Source: Fluviispira vulneris (lineage in GTDB: Bacteria; Bdellovibrionota_B; Oligoflexia; Silvanigrellales; Silvanigrellaceae). Taken from it: 64,000 bases of DNA. A program made the position numbers and the translations under genes. This document shows, piece after piece, positions 18,340 to 28,007 of the stretch. Where the stretch lies: the NCBI RefSeq assembly GCF_014281055.1, contig NZ_JACRSE010000002.1:1-64000 (forward strand). Direction: 5' to 3'. The number at the start of each line of letters is the position of its first letter. Position 1 is the first letter of the stretch. Under the pieces are notes generated by a model. That model was not told the origin of the DNA. It did not search any database and saw nothing but the letters and a program-made list of their open reading frames with translations.

Positions 18340-18804
18340 TCATTTTTTCATTGCGCTAAAAATAAAAAGGGCGGACCAAATTCCGATAGAAATAATATAG
18401 AGAATTCCCCCTAGTGCTGCAATAGCAGTAACAGGTGAGACAGTCCCATTAGAATTGGGATAAAAAGCTTGAAGCACAATTCCGAATCCAAAAATTGGTA
18501 TACTCACTGTATTGATAATAATTAATAATTTTGCATTTTTTTGTGAAAAATATGTTCTTAAATGGTTGAGGGTAAGACCTATCAGAATAGTTGTTATTCC
18601 CATTAAATTCATATGCGCATGGGCTGATCTCAGTAGAGTTCTTTGCCAGCCGATCAACCAAGTGGGATCTGCATTGGTTGCACTCATTATTTCTATACGT
18701 GAACCAAGTATGCTACCAAAAACACTCCAAGCAAAAATCCAAAAAAATCCGAGACCAATTAATAGTAATTTTGTCCTTTGCAAAGTAAAACCTCGTTTGT
18801 GCAT
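18340..18804 (-). CDS. Small integral membrane protein of unknown function
   Basis: A 154-residue protein with about four transmembrane helices. A conserved-looking stretch 'WQRTLLRSAHAHMNLMGITTILIG' carries two His in or near the second helix, reminiscent of haem-copper or haem-binding membrane families, but I cannot name one. First gene of the operon leading to GT9, thioesterase and nrdJ; the start at 18804 faces scpA across a 160-base divergent promoter region. Confidence 0.65.
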   Translation of the reverse strand: MHKRGFTLQRTKLLLIGLGFFWIFAWSVFGSILGSRIEIMSATNADPTWLIGWQRTLLRSAHAHMNLMGITTILIGLTLNHLRTYFSQKNAKLLIIINTVSIPIFGFGIVLQAFYPNSNGTVSPVTAIAALGGILYIISIGIWSALFIFSAMKK

Positions 18805-18966
18805 GTTGTGAGAATGCGCGGCATCTCAAAATCTAAAACCGACAAAATAATTTACTTTGTCCATAATGACTTTACATCTACGTCGACAGAAGTTTAAACC
18901 TCTATTACGATCATTTTGTAGCAAAATGATCAAAAACTAAAAACGTAATGTAACTGGTAGAAATCA

Positions 18967-19749
18967 ATGCACCTTCGACTTGAAAACTTTGATGGCCCTC
19001 TCGATCTTCTCCTGCATCTTATAAAAGCTCAGGAACTTAACATATTTAACATTCCAATAGCTATTATAACTGAGCAGTATCTAAGTTTTCTTAAACAAGT
19101 GCCAGAGTTGGATTTTCATTCTGCGGGAGAGTATCTTGCAATGGCTGCTCAACTGATTGAAATTAAAGCTCATTTATTATTACCTGTGTTACAAAAGAAC
19201 AATGAAAATCTGGAAAGCTTGGAACAAATTTCTGAAGAAGATCCACGCCGTGTACTCGTGGAACAGTTGCTTGAGTTCGAAGCCTTAAAAAAAGCTTCGG
19301 AAATTCTGGAATCTATGGGTACGGTTGCGGGAAATATATATCCTACGGCAGAATATAAGCGACGTGAAGATGAATTTTCTAATTTTGAGCATCCTATAAA
19401 AGGCAATCCTTTCGATCTAATTATTTCTTTAGAACGTGTGCTCTTAAAGTTTTCAAATACATCTCGTCCTAAAGTTGTTGTTAAAGCCCAAAAAATTACC
19501 ATACAGCAAAAAATGGAAATTGTTAAAAAGCGTTTAGAAGAAGTTCAAATTATTTTTCTCCAAGATTTTCTTATGGAATGCATGTCTCGCTATGAACTTA
19601 TTGTGGTTATAATGGCTGTTCTTGAATTGTGTAAAGCAAACCAAGTGAATATTTCTCAGGACAATTTATTTTCTCCAATTGAATTAACCAAAGGAGAAAA
19701 GTTTTATGATGAAAGCATTATTCTTCCAGAAATTGAAGCAACTTTGTAA
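18967..19749 (+). CDS. scpA: Segregation and condensation protein A
   Basis: A 260-residue kleisin. It opens with the ScpA signature 'LRLENFDGPLDLLLHLIKAQELNIFNIPIAIITEQY' and 'AGEYLAMAAQLIEIKAHLLLP', and ends with a winged-helix part ('FLECMSRYELIVVIMAVLELCKANQVNISQ'-like). With SMC and ScpB it forms the condensin complex needed for chromosome compaction. scpB is 27 kb away on the other strand, so the usual scpA-scpB pair is split. The last 32 bases overlap the end of the convergent gene. Confidence 0.95.
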   Translation: MHLRLENFDGPLDLLLHLIKAQELNIFNIPIAIITEQYLSFLKQVPELDFHSAGEYLAMAAQLIEIKAHLLLPVLQKNNENLESLEQISEEDPRRVLVEQLLEFEALKKASEILESMGTVAGNIYPTAEYKRREDEFSNFEHPIKGNPFDLIISLERVLLKFSNTSRPKVVVKAQKITIQQKMEIVKKRLEEVQIIFLQDFLMECMSRYELIVVIMAVLELCKANQVNISQDNLFSPIELTKGEKFYDESIILPEIEATL

Positions 19750-20809
19750 TATGAGTTCTAAATGCTACACTTAAAGGATATTCATTATCATTTAGGCGCA
19801 TTTCTAACCTTGCTTTCACAATATTTTCTTTCGAAATAGAAGTATTTAACGAGTGAATCTCTTCATCGATCATTTCACGAAATTTTATTTGTCCAGTATT
19901 CATTTCACTCATTTTTTGTTCTAATTTTTTTATTTCTGAAATATTTTCATTTAATTTTGATAATTGAATGCTCAGCCTATTTGTATAAGAAGAATTCTCT
20001 TGTTCTTTGTTAAGATGTTCTTCAGATTTTTCAATGTTTTTATTGTTTTTTAAAATAAGTTTAATAAGTCTTAATATAAAATGTGTTTTGTTATATACAT
20101 CCCCAATAGTCATTGTAAAAATATCTTCTTTTAATGAGATAAGTGAGCTAATTATTTTATTGTCTTTCTTATTTGAAATGTAACTAAAAGAGTATAGAGA
20201 GCTTTCGATGTACGATATAATTTGATAAAAGGCTTTTCGAATATACTCTTCTTCCCAGAAATTGAGGGGAGCATGCAAATCTTCTTTTTTACAGGTTTTC
20301 TGTTTTTCTAATCGCGTGAGAAATTGAATGAGTTTCTCTTCAAATGGTAAGATCTCTGCTTGCAATTTTTTCTTATTATCGAGGAGAGAAAAAGCCCTCG
20401 AAATCTTTAAGGGTAGGCTCGGTTTGTCTGAAATTCTATTTAGATTTAACTTTGTTTTTTCTATAAGATTTTTTTTGATCTTATCTATGATTTCATTCGC
20501 TTCATAATACAGATTTCTAAGCATCGATAATGCTAAAAATTGGCGTGCGACAGGTGTGCCTTGATAAAAATCAAACTGCTCAATTAAGTTATCTATTTGA
20601 TATTCTTGAGTATTGCTTGCTATGAGCTCTTCGGCATGGATAAAATCGATGAATTGAGTTTCACCACTTTCAATCAAGCTATATGAGGCTTTGACAATAA
20701 ATTTTATGCACTCTAAATAGGGAAGAGCCGTTATTTCTTGATTTATTAAGATAAATGAATTTTCATTGTTGACCACAAGCAAAGTTCCCGATATAAAGCC
20801 CCTCTGCAT
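19718..20809 (-). CDS. Hypothetical protein with C-terminal coiled coil
   Basis: A 363-residue protein I do not recognise. The first ~120 residues look like a folded mixed domain ('FILINQEITALPYLECIKFIVKASYSLI'). The middle is helical, and residues ~265-330 are rich in E, K, N and L with heptad character ('LNENISEIKKLEQKMSEMNTGQIKF'). There is no signal peptide or membrane segment, so it is probably cytoplasmic. Its tail overlaps scpA antisense by 32 bases. Ten T residues (plus strand) lie directly upstream of its start. Confidence 0.6.
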   Translation of the reverse strand: MQRGFISGTLLVVNNENSFILINQEITALPYLECIKFIVKASYSLIESGETQFIDFIHAEELIASNTQEYQIDNLIEQFDFYQGTPVARQFLALSMLRNLYYEANEIIDKIKKNLIEKTKLNLNRISDKPSLPLKISRAFSLLDNKKKLQAEILPFEEKLIQFLTRLEKQKTCKKEDLHAPLNFWEEEYIRKAFYQIISYIESSLYSFSYISNKKDNKIISSLISLKEDIFTMTIGDVYNKTHFILRLIKLILKNNKNIEKSEEHLNKEQENSSYTNRLSIQLSKLNENISEIKKLEQKMSEMNTGQIKFREMIDEEIHSLNTSISKENIVKARLEMRLNDNEYPLSVAFRTHITKLLQFLEE

Positions 20810-20820
20810 GTTTTTTTTTT

Positions 20821-21060
20821 GCAGGGCTGTGTGAATGAAAAAGCGTTTCGCTTCATTCTACATCCAATGCGGGGTTGTGTCACTCCTTCTGCAGGAACTC
20901 CACACCTATTGGAGAAGTGGCATGAGTGATTTTTATTTCTCTATGATATCAGTGAATTGCGTTGAGATAACGCCCCATTTGTTGAGAACTACGAGGAAAA
21001 GATGAACGCTCGCAAGTAAAATTGTAATTAATTGAATTTACAGGGTAAATTCATTATTTT
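20821..21060 (+). other. Structured leader region upstream of rplM
   Basis: About 240 bases of GC content higher than the surrounding intergenic DNA. A hairpin GAATGAAAAAGCG/CGCTTCATTC sits at about 20833-20858. TCACTC (20880-20885) can pair with GAGTGA (20924-20929), enclosing CTTCT/AGAAG, and is followed by TTTTTATTT. A GCGTT/AACGC hairpin lies near 20957-20971. This could be a ribosomal-protein leader, attenuator or small RNA; I cannot match it to a known family. Confidence 0.3.
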
Positions 21061-21080
21061 TGTTAAGTGGAGTTCTTTAT

Positions 21081-21524
21081 ATGAAAACTTATTCTGCCAA
21101 AGCTTCTGAAATTCAGAAGAAATGGTTCATTGTCGATGCTGAAGGTAAAACTCTTGGGCGTCTTGCAACACAAATCGCTTATGTTTTACGTGGTAAGCAC
21201 AAGCCAACATTCACTCCGCACATGGATATGGGCGACAATGTTGTTGTTATTAATGCCGCTAAAGTTAAGCTTTCTGCAAACAAAGAGCTTACTAAGCTTT
21301 ATCATCGCCACACAGGTTTCTTTGGTGGGTTGAAAACTCAAACTGCTGCTGAAATCCGTGCAACTCAACCTGAGCGTTTGTTAGAACTTGCAGTTAAAGG
21401 TATGCTTCCCCACAATCGTTTGGGTGATGAATGCTATCGCCATCTAAAAGTTTATGCTGGTGCTGAGCATCCACATGTTTCACAAAAACCAGAAGCTTTA
21501 CCTGAGCGTACAATTAAAAACTAA
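21081..21524 (+). CDS. rplM: 50S ribosomal protein L13
   Basis: From ATG 21081 (TGGAG upstream; the in-frame TTG at 21060 is ignored) a 147-residue L13. Conserved parts are visible: '[33 protein letters not shown]', '[15 protein letters not shown]', '[10 protein letters not shown]', '[29 protein letters not shown]'. L13 is an early-assembly protein of the large subunit. It is followed by rpsI after 27 bases, the standard pairing. Confidence 0.97.
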   Translation: MKTYSAKASEIQKKWFIVDAEGKTLGRLATQIAYVLRGKHKPTFTPHMDMGDNVVVINAAKVKLSANKELTKLYHRHTGFFGGLKTQTAAEIRATQPERLLELAVKGMLPHNRLGDECYRHLKVYAGAEHPHVSQKPEALPERTIKN

Positions 21525-21551
21525 CAAACGATTAAATGAGGTAGCCCTAAA

Positions 21552-21947
21552 ATGGCAGTTAAATATATTTCTGGCGTAGGCAAACGTAAAACTTCTATAG
21601 CCCGCGTTTATTTGGTTAAAGATGGCAAAGGTGCTATCACTATTAACCACCGTAGTCTTGAAGATTATTTTAAGCGTCCAACTTCCCGCATGGTTGTTGA
21701 ACAAGCTTTAAACTTAACACAAACTCTTGGTAAGGTTGACATCCGCGTAACTGTTGTTGGCGGCGGTCTATCTGGACAAGCTGGCGCAATCCGTCACGGT
21801 ATCACCAATGCTCTGTTAAACTTAAACCCAGAATTCCGTTCTGTGCTTAAGTCTTCTGGGCTTATCACTCGTGATGCGCGTATCAAAGAACGTAAATTAT
21901 ATGGTTTACGCTCTGCTCGTGCACGCTTCCAATTCTCCAAGCGTTAA
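21552..21947 (+). CDS. rpsI: 30S ribosomal protein S9
   Basis: A 131-residue S9 with '[34 protein letters not shown]', '[22 protein letters not shown]' and the typical basic tail '[28 protein letters not shown]', whose end reaches the P-site tRNA. GAGG precedes the ATG. Second gene of the rplM-rpsI operon and followed by a strong terminator. Confidence 0.97.
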   Translation: MAVKYISGVGKRKTSIARVYLVKDGKGAITINHRSLEDYFKRPTSRMVVEQALNLTQTLGKVDIRVTVVGGGLSGQAGAIRHGITNALLNLNPEFRSVLKSSGLITRDARIKERKLYGLRSARARFQFSKR

Positions 21948-21972
21948 AAAAGAACCGATTTTTCGGATTCAA

Positions 21973-22010
21973 AAAAAGAGTGCAAGTTATCGACTTGCAC
22001 TCTTTTTTTT
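21973..22010 (+). terminator. rplM-rpsI rho-independent terminator
   Basis: A perfect ten-base GC-bearing stem GAGTGCAAGT / ACTTGCACTC (21978-21987 and 21993-22002, loop TATCG) is extended by A/T pairs and followed by a run of eight T. It also has an A run on the other side and could serve the convergent pepA gene. Confidence 0.92.
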
Positions 22011-22082
22011 ATTTAAAGAAACAAGGTCGCACTCTCCCTCCTTTAGGGGTGAGTGATTCGCATTGATTTCTGGTGAAAAATA

Positions 22083-23621
22083 TTAAGAATTGAGTCCAGA
22101 TATTTTTTTTGCAATTTGTACTGATAATTGAATGCCAAAGCCTGAGCTGCCTTTTTGTGTGTAACCTATGGCTTGGTTTTTATCAGAAACTCCAGCAATA
22201 TCTATATGTGCGAAAGGAACATCTTCGGTAAATTCTTTTAAAAATGCCGCTGCAACCATACTGCCAGCACCACCTGAATTTTTTCCTAAGTTAACAAGAT
22301 CTGTTATGCTGCCTTTATTGTCATCTGCAATCTCTTCCCAAACAGGAAGTGGATAAGCTCTTTCACCCGTTTCTTCAGAGGCTTTTATAACAATCTGTTC
22401 AAGCTCTTTATCAAAGGCAAAAACACCCGCTCCAACATGGCCAAGAGCACCGATCATGGCACCTGTTAAAGTTGAATATTCTACGATATAATCTGGTTTT
22501 AAATCTTTAGCTGCATAATGAAGAGCATCGCTTAAAACAAGGCGACCTTCAGCGTCGGTATTGAGAACTTCAATGGTTTTTCCGGAATATCCAGTAATGA
22601 TGTCGCCAACTCTAAAAGCCAACGCATCCACCATATTTTCACAAAGCGCACCAACAGCATAGACATGTACGGGTAATTTTTGTTGAGCTATTGCAAGGAT
22701 AGAACTTAAAGTCACTGCAGAGCCAGACATATCATACTTCATTCCTTCTTGGTGAACTGATGGGGTTTTTAATGAATAACCACCCGTATCCACAGTTAAA
22801 CCTTTGCCCACAAAGGCAATAGTTTTGCTAAATTTTTCGGGTTTATACTCAATAACAACGAATTGTGGTTCAAGTGCACTGCCTCCTGCAACAGCGAGCA
22901 TGGCATTGAATCCCATTTCTTTGAGCTTTTGAGCGCCCCAAATTTGGACGTTTAAATTCAGTTTTTTTGCTTGTTCTGCAATGTTTTCAGCAATGTATTT
23001 TGGAGTAGCGATATTTGGTGCCCCGTCTTGAAGCAGTCGGCAAGTATTCACAGAATTATTTATAATCTCAGTAAGATTGAGTTCTTCTTGGCAGCCCGAT
23101 ATATTTGAAATATATGTTACTTGAAGAGGTTTTTCGATTTCAGTCATTGCCTGTGCTGTGGCATTGGTATTTGGGTATTTATACATACCTAAATTGAATC
23201 CAGCATGCACTTGTGCAATAAGTTCTTTAGAATTTATGAGTTTTGAAAATGGTAAAAATACGACTTGTTGGGTTTTGAGTGTAAGTGCAATTTCAGCTGA
23301 TTTAATCCCGATTTGACGCGCTCTTGAGGGCTTAATATCTTGCTTTTTACCAGCACCAATAAGAACAACTCTCTTGCTTATTTTTGAATTATCAGAAATT
23401 GACACAGTGGATTGCAGCCATTTCCCTTCAAAATCACCAAATGATATCAATTTTTGAATGACTCCATTAAACTGCGAGTCTAGGGTTGTGAGTTCTGAAG
23501 AATGAATTGCTCCCTTTTCGATATCTGTTTCGTCTATTACGATAATCGCAAGGTCAGCATTGCTATTTTCAATGTGAGATTTTGAAATAAATTCGAGTGG
23601 TTTAATTTTAGGTAGTGACAT
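22083..23621 (-). CDS. pepA: Leucyl (cytosol) aminopeptidase, M17 family
   Basis: A 512-residue M17 aminopeptidase that removes N-terminal residues from peptides as a hexamer with two metal ions. The C-terminal catalytic domain shows 'FVGKGLTVDTGGYSLK' (Lys, Asp), 'GMKYDMSGSAVTL' (Asp), and 'EVLNTDAEGRLVLSDALHYA' (the NTDAEGRL signature). The N-terminal ~170 residues form the usual regulatory domain. One detail: the family's common 'GITFDTGG' reads GLTVDTGG here. It is convergent with rpsI and divergent from mtgA. Confidence 0.95.
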   Translation of the reverse strand: MSLPKIKPLEFISKSHIENSNADLAIIVIDETDIEKGAIHSSELTTLDSQFNGVIQKLISFGDFEGKWLQSTVSISDNSKISKRVVLIGAGKKQDIKPSRARQIGIKSAEIALTLKTQQVVFLPFSKLINSKELIAQVHAGFNLGMYKYPNTNATAQAMTEIEKPLQVTYISNISGCQEELNLTEIINNSVNTCRLLQDGAPNIATPKYIAENIAEQAKKLNLNVQIWGAQKLKEMGFNAMLAVAGGSALEPQFVVIEYKPEKFSKTIAFVGKGLTVDTGGYSLKTPSVHQEGMKYDMSGSAVTLSSILAIAQQKLPVHVYAVGALCENMVDALAFRVGDIITGYSGKTIEVLNTDAEGRLVLSDALHYAAKDLKPDYIVEYSTLTGAMIGALGHVGAGVFAFDKELEQIVIKASEETGERAYPLPVWEEIADDNKGSITDLVNLGKNSGGAGSMVAAAFLKEFTEDVPFAHIDIAGVSDKNQAIGYTQKGSSGFGIQLSVQIAKKISGLNS

Positions 23622-23697
23622 AAAAGAACCTCATCTAATAGTTAAAAGACTGCAATTTTATATTGCTTTAATCACTTAATCTTAGCAAGGAATTAGA

Positions 23698-24579
23698 ATG
23701 AAAGTTTTTTCTATATCATTTTGGTTTATTAAACTTCCATTATTTTGTTTCGTTGCTTTTATTCTTTGGTTTATTCCATGGGTTTTTTTATTATACTCTG
23801 GATTATTGATTTATTTTCCTTATGAGAGTGATGGAAAATCAAGATATATTCGTATCACAGGTCCTGTCGTTGGTGTCTTTTCCCCGCACTCTTGGAGTAC
23901 ATACGATGATATCCCTAAAGCATGTAAAGCAGCTTTGATTGCTGCTGAGGACAATCGTTTTTACCAACACAATGGAGTGGATTTTGAAAGTTTAAAAGCG
24001 AGTTTTATTACAAATCAGAAAATTGGGAAAAAAAAGCGAGGCGGAAGTACAATAACTCAACAACTTGTTAAAAATGCATTTCTCTCGCGTAAAAAAAGTT
24101 ACTTACGTAAATCGAGGGAAATCATTGGTGCGTTTATTTTAGATGGCATTATGCTAAAAGATCAGCAACTTGAATGGTATTTCAATGTTGTGGAATTCGG
24201 CCCAAATATTTATGGTCTCGAAAATGCAGCACAAAAATATTTTAAGACTGAAGCTCATAAGCTTACACCATCTCAATGCATTTCGCTTGTTGCAATTATT
24301 CCATCACCTAAAAAATGGAATCAAAGTTTGGTGACACAAAAACCGACCTTGTTTTTTTTACAAAGATATAAAAAAATCTTAAATACAATTCAAAAAATGG
24401 GTATACTAAATAACAAGGATCTTGTCATAGCTCGAAATTATAAAGCTATAAATGGCAAAGTGCAATCGGACATAGCTTTGCCAGACAAAGTAAAACTTCC
24501 TGATAATACTGAAAAAGAAAGTGAAAGTATCGATGATTTTGATGACATTGATGATTATGAAAATTCAGTAAATTATTGA
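23698..24579 (+). CDS. mtgA: Monofunctional peptidoglycan glycosyltransferase, GT51
   Basis: A 293-residue protein with one N-terminal membrane helix (about 10-40) and a GT51 domain: 'ALIAAEDNRFYQHNGVDF' (catalytic Glu of EDxxFxxHxG), 'KRGGSTITQQLVKNAFLS' (GGSTITQQ), 'RKSREI' and 'EWYFNVVEFGPNIYGLENAAQKYF'. It polymerises glycan strands from lipid II at the periplasmic face. There is no transpeptidase domain. The C-terminal ~50 residues are acidic (DDFDDIDDYENS), unusual for the family. Confidence 0.93.
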   Translation: MKVFSISFWFIKLPLFCFVAFILWFIPWVFLLYSGLLIYFPYESDGKSRYIRITGPVVGVFSPHSWSTYDDIPKACKAALIAAEDNRFYQHNGVDFESLKASFITNQKIGKKKRGGSTITQQLVKNAFLSRKKSYLRKSREIIGAFILDGIMLKDQQLEWYFNVVEFGPNIYGLENAAQKYFKTEAHKLTPSQCISLVAIIPSPKKWNQSLVTQKPTLFFLQRYKKILNTIQKMGILNNKDLVIARNYKAINGKVQSDIALPDKVKLPDNTEKESESIDDFDDIDDYENSVNY

Positions 24580-24644
24580 ATTATAAAATTTTAGCTGGAT
24601 ATTTGAAATTACTATCATAAAAACAAGATCTTATTTTGTAGCAC

Positions 24645-24673
24645 TTGACCAGTTTGCACTGCTTATGTATTAA
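24645..24673 (+). promoter_or_regulatory. Candidate sigma-70 promoter for the solute-binding protein gene
   Basis: TTGACC at 24645-24650 and TATTAA at 24668-24673 are 17 bases apart, a close match to the -35 and -10 consensus. It would start transcription about 80 bases before the ATG at 24760. Confidence 0.45.
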
Positions 24674-24759
24674 GATCCAAGTTTGAGTAGAGAATATTTA
24701 AATTCGTTTATATTCTGGTCTCGTCCGCTTGGTAATGGATTATTAAAAGAGGAAATGAA

Positions 24760-25668
24760 ATGAAATTAGGTTTTAGACAGTTCTTTTTGCATACCTTTTC
24801 CCTGCTTACTCTTATCCCTTCAATGAGTTCATTTGCCTCAACTGAAAAAAGTTCTACTCCAAAAGTAGCTCAAGCAAATAATAATCAAGCGGTTTCGAAT
24901 AAAATATCTGAAAAAGATCAAATTGATAAAAGTCTAAAAAAAGTTCAAGATGAAAAAGTCCTCAAAGTTTGCTCGGATGCTGGTTTTCTCCCATTTGAAA
25001 TGAAAACGAAAACAGGTGAGTGGACAGGTTTTGATATAGATATGATGAAACATTTTTCAAAATCATTGAATGTCGAATTAAAAATGATTCAAATCAGTTT
25101 TGACGGTATTATTCCAGCATTAATTTCAGGTAAATGTGATCTTATCGCTGCCGGTATGACGGTTACACCAGAAAGAGAAAAAATCGTTGCATTTAGTGAC
25201 TCAACTTTTATCAACGGTCTGAGTATTGCACTTAAAAATACAGAAGATAATAAATCATCTTATAAAAGCCTTGAAGATTTAGATATAGAAGAAAATAATA
25301 TTGCTGTTAAAACAGGATACACAAGCGATATTTATCTATCAAAAACTTTGAAAAAAGCAAGAATTTTAAGATTTGATCAAGACTCTGATCTCGTTCTGGC
25401 AGTTGCACAAGGAAGAGCAAAAGCATTTGTTACAGACACAACATATGTTAATTTAATGGATAAAGATAAACAAAATAAATTTATAATATTACCTACCAAA
25501 ATTGTTTCTGATAGCTTTTCAATTGCAGCAAAAAAATCTAGCAAAGAGTTAATCAGCTCCTTTAACGAGTTTTTAAAGACATGGAGAGAAAGCGGCGGTT
25601 ATGCACGGGCGGAAAAATTTTATTTTCAAGATCAGCTCTGGAGATCCCAAGTTCTTGGGTCCAAGTAG
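24760..25668 (+). CDS. Extracellular amino-acid-binding protein (SBP family 3)
   Basis: A 302-residue periplasmic binding protein. A signal peptide ends near SSFA-S and a Ser/Asn/Gln-rich linker precedes the SBP_bac_3 fold. Visible motifs: 'VCSDAGFLPFEMKTKTGEWTGFDIDMMKHFS', 'FDGIIPALISGKCDLIAAGMTVTPEREKIVAFSDS' (ligand-binding Arg in TxERE), 'VTDTTY'. AGAGGAAATGAA precedes the ATG. No ABC permease or ATPase for amino acids lies next to it, so it is an orphan receptor component or works with genes elsewhere. Confidence 0.9.
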   Translation: MKLGFRQFFLHTFSLLTLIPSMSSFASTEKSSTPKVAQANNNQAVSNKISEKDQIDKSLKKVQDEKVLKVCSDAGFLPFEMKTKTGEWTGFDIDMMKHFSKSLNVELKMIQISFDGIIPALISGKCDLIAAGMTVTPEREKIVAFSDSTFINGLSIALKNTEDNKSSYKSLEDLDIEENNIAVKTGYTSDIYLSKTLKKARILRFDQDSDLVLAVAQGRAKAFVTDTTYVNLMDKDKQNKFIILPTKIVSDSFSIAAKKSSKELISSFNEFLKTWRESGGYARAEKFYFQDQLWRSQVLGSK

Positions 25669-25691
25669 ATTTTAATTAATATCTTTCTCGT

Positions 25692-26447
25692 TTATATCCT
25701 TGCTCTAGAGAACGAAGTTTTACATTCTGGGGCGTTAAAAAGTGAATTAAATGGTATAGATTTTCTTTCGCCAAAATAGGGCACGAATTTTTGTGACCAA
25801 TGATACCATTCTCTTTCGCTAAATTGCCAAGAATAGTATTTATAAATAAGCAGCTCATACAAGTTTTTTAACAGTTCATATGTTTTTTTAAAAGATTTAT
25901 CCAATTTAATCCCTTGGGGAAGATTTGTATCACCTGAGTACGGATCGATATAAATCTTTATTATGTCAAGATTCCGTGTACTCGTAAAGTTTATAAGTTG
26001 AGATTCGAAAATAATATCTATTCTATCTCTGTAACGATTATTTAATGATGAAAGACGGCCAAAACTGAGGGTGATTCCTTCATACGCTTTATCAACTTCT
26101 GTACGATCGTGATAAAATAGAAATCCTTGGGCTCTTGGATCATGCAGAATGTCTCTTATAAAAAATTCAGAGTTGTCATCAAAAAAATGTGTATTTTGTA
26201 ATAAAACTGTTCTAAATAAAGTTAATATGTCGAAATCTATATTTGTATACCAACGAAAACTTTCAAAAGTACATAAATTAATTTTATTCCATGGACGAGA
26301 CCAACCCATTTTTCTTTTTATTCTATATTCTTCAAATTTTTGCATTAGAGAAGAAATTATATAATTTGGTATATTTTTACAAGTTAATATTTCATAGGTG
26401 TATTTATAATTTGATTCAGAATTTATATCTGGGACACAATTCAACAT
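25692..26447 (-). CDS. Hypothetical protein
   Basis: From ATG 26447 (GAGGGAAAT directly upstream, preferred over 26471) a 251-residue soluble protein rich in aromatic residues ('YKYYSWQFSEREWYHWSQKFVPYFGER'). It has no signal peptide, membrane helix or motif I recognise. The middle region 'FFIRDILHDPRAQGFLFYHDR' faintly recalls an acyltransferase-type (GNAT) beta-strand layout, but this is too weak to call. Convergent with the solute-binding gene and 44 bases from the divergent hydrolase gene. Confidence 0.55.
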   Translation of the reverse strand: MLNCVPDINSESNYKYTYEILTCKNIPNYIISSLMQKFEEYRIKRKMGWSRPWNKINLCTFESFRWYTNIDFDILTLFRTVLLQNTHFFDDNSEFFIRDILHDPRAQGFLFYHDRTEVDKAYEGITLSFGRLSSLNNRYRDRIDIIFESQLINFTSTRNLDIIKIYIDPYSGDTNLPQGIKLDKSFKKTYELLKNLYELLIYKYYSWQFSEREWYHWSQKFVPYFGERKSIPFNSLFNAPECKTSFSRARI

Positions 26448-26491
26448 ATTTCCCTCGCATTTATTTTGCAATATTGATATATTAATTTGAG

Positions 26492-27528
26492 TTGAGAAAT
26501 AACTATAGCGTCATAGCTTTGTCATTCTTTCTGGGCATATTTATTGATATAAGGTTTTCATACTTGCAGAAATATAATAACAAAATCTCATCAAATTTTA
26601 AACCTATTTGGTGGATGAAAAATCGACATTTACAGACTTTATTTCCTGCTCTTTCTCCGTGTCAAAAAAAACTTTTCTTAAAACGTGAAACCATTTATTT
26701 GCCAGATCAGGATTTTATTGAAGTTGACTGGACAGTAAATAAACAGGAAGATAAACCGCTCGTTATACTTTTACATGGACTAGAAGGCTCATCGAATTCT
26801 TCATACATAAGACGTACAATGCAGAAAGCGATTGACTCTGGTTTTCGCGCTGTATGTATGCATTTTAGAGGGTGTTCAGGCGTACAAAATAAAATGAGAA
26901 GAGTTTATCACGCAGGAGAAACTGAAGATCTTAATTTCTTTATAAATTATTTAAAACAAAAGGAAAAAATAAAATCGCAAGTATTTATTGTCGGATTTTC
27001 TTTAGGTGGTAATGTTTTATTGAAATGGCTATCTGAAAATAATGAAAATAATTTTATTTCATCAGCAGTGGCTGTTTCTGTTCCTTTTGAATTGGAAAAT
27101 TCTGCGCAGAAAATGAACAATGGTTTTTCAAGAATATACCAATGGTGGTTATTGAAAAGTTTAAAAAATAATTTACTCAAAAACGATCGCTATAAAGATT
27201 TTAATTTAACTAAAAACGAAATCGTCGCCATTAAAAATTTTTGGGAATTTGATGACAAAATAACTGCACGTATTCATGGATTTAAGGGAGCTCAAGACAA
27301 TATTTATCTCTTATCAAACATAAAACACTTATCATTCATTCTCTGGACGATCCATTTATGAGTGCGGCTTGTGTACCTCATTTATCCGAATTATCTCAGT
27401 CTATTCAATTGGAATTAACAACTTATGGTGGTCATGTTGGTTTTATTTCTTGGCATTCTCTTTTAATTCCAATGTATTGGCTTGAACCAAGAATAATTCA
27501 GTTTTTTCTTGCTCAAATTAAAAATTAA
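26492..27528 (+). pseudogene. YheT-type alpha/beta hydrolase, frameshifted
   Basis: The first frame (to 27361) has the YheT hallmarks: 'WWMKNRHLQTLFPAL', 'PLVILLHGLEGSSNSSYIRRTM', 'AVCMHFRGCSG', 'YHAGETEDLNFFINYL' and the nucleophile elbow 'VGFSLGGNVLLKWL'. The frame breaks at the A4 run 27322-27325; adding one A continues into 'TLIIHSLDDPFMS' (catalytic Asp region) and 'TYGGHVGFI' (catalytic His), ending at 27528. So all three catalytic residues exist, split over two frames. The N-terminal start is uncertain (TTG 26492 or later). A read error is as likely as a true mutation. Confidence 0.8.
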
Positions 27529-27626
27529 TATGAGTGTTTATTTTTAGATGAGCTAACTTGCTTTTGTTGCCCAAGAGTTGTACTTCTATAGAGATGTATA
27601 TCACCTTTAGTGGAGTGCGCTTAAAA

Positions 27627-28007
27627 ATGAGGCTTCAAGTAAATCCGCATTCTTCAATTCCTCTCTATGCCCAAATTGTCGAGCAAATGAGAAATCAAAT
27701 TCTCTCCGGCACCATTCATGCTGGCACTGCTTTGCCTTCTGTTCGTGAAATTTCAGAAATGATTGAAGTAAATTCATTGACAATACAAAAAGCTCTTAAA
27801 ATATTAGAAGTTGAAAAGTTTATTGTCATTCGTCGTGGTGTGGGTGCTTTTGTTTCAGAAAATATTAGTTCTCTCAATCAAAATCAAAAAGAAGAACTGC
27901 TTAAACCAGGTTTAATGAATATTGTATCTCATGCTCGTGAGTTAGGTGTTGAACAGGACAGATTTCAAGCACTCGTAGAGGAATGTTGGAGTGGACAAGA
28001 ATTATGA
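27627..28007 (+). CDS. GntR family regulator, YtrA type
   Basis: From ATG 27627 about 126 residues. It contains a GntR winged helix ('PLYAQIVEQMRNQILSGTIHAGTALPSVREISEMIEVNSLTIQKALKILEVEKFIVIRRGVGAFV') with only a short C-terminal helix pair. This layout is typical of the YtrA subfamily, which controls a neighbouring ABC transporter operon. Its stop overlaps the start of the ABC ATPase gene by four bases (ATGA), so it probably autoregulates this operon. The effector is unknown. Confidence 0.9.
   Translation: MRLQVNPHSSIPLYAQIVEQMRNQILSGTIHAGTALPSVREISEMIEVNSLTIQKALKILEVEKFIVIRRGVGAFVSENISSLNQNQKEELLKPGLMNIVSHARELGVEQDRFQALVEECWSGQEL

Noticed and set aside
16754-18966. Cobalamin riboswitch or NrdR boxes for the class II reductase operon
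   Set aside because: No B12-box-like conserved core or paired NrdR boxes were seen upstream of nrdJ or of the first gene.
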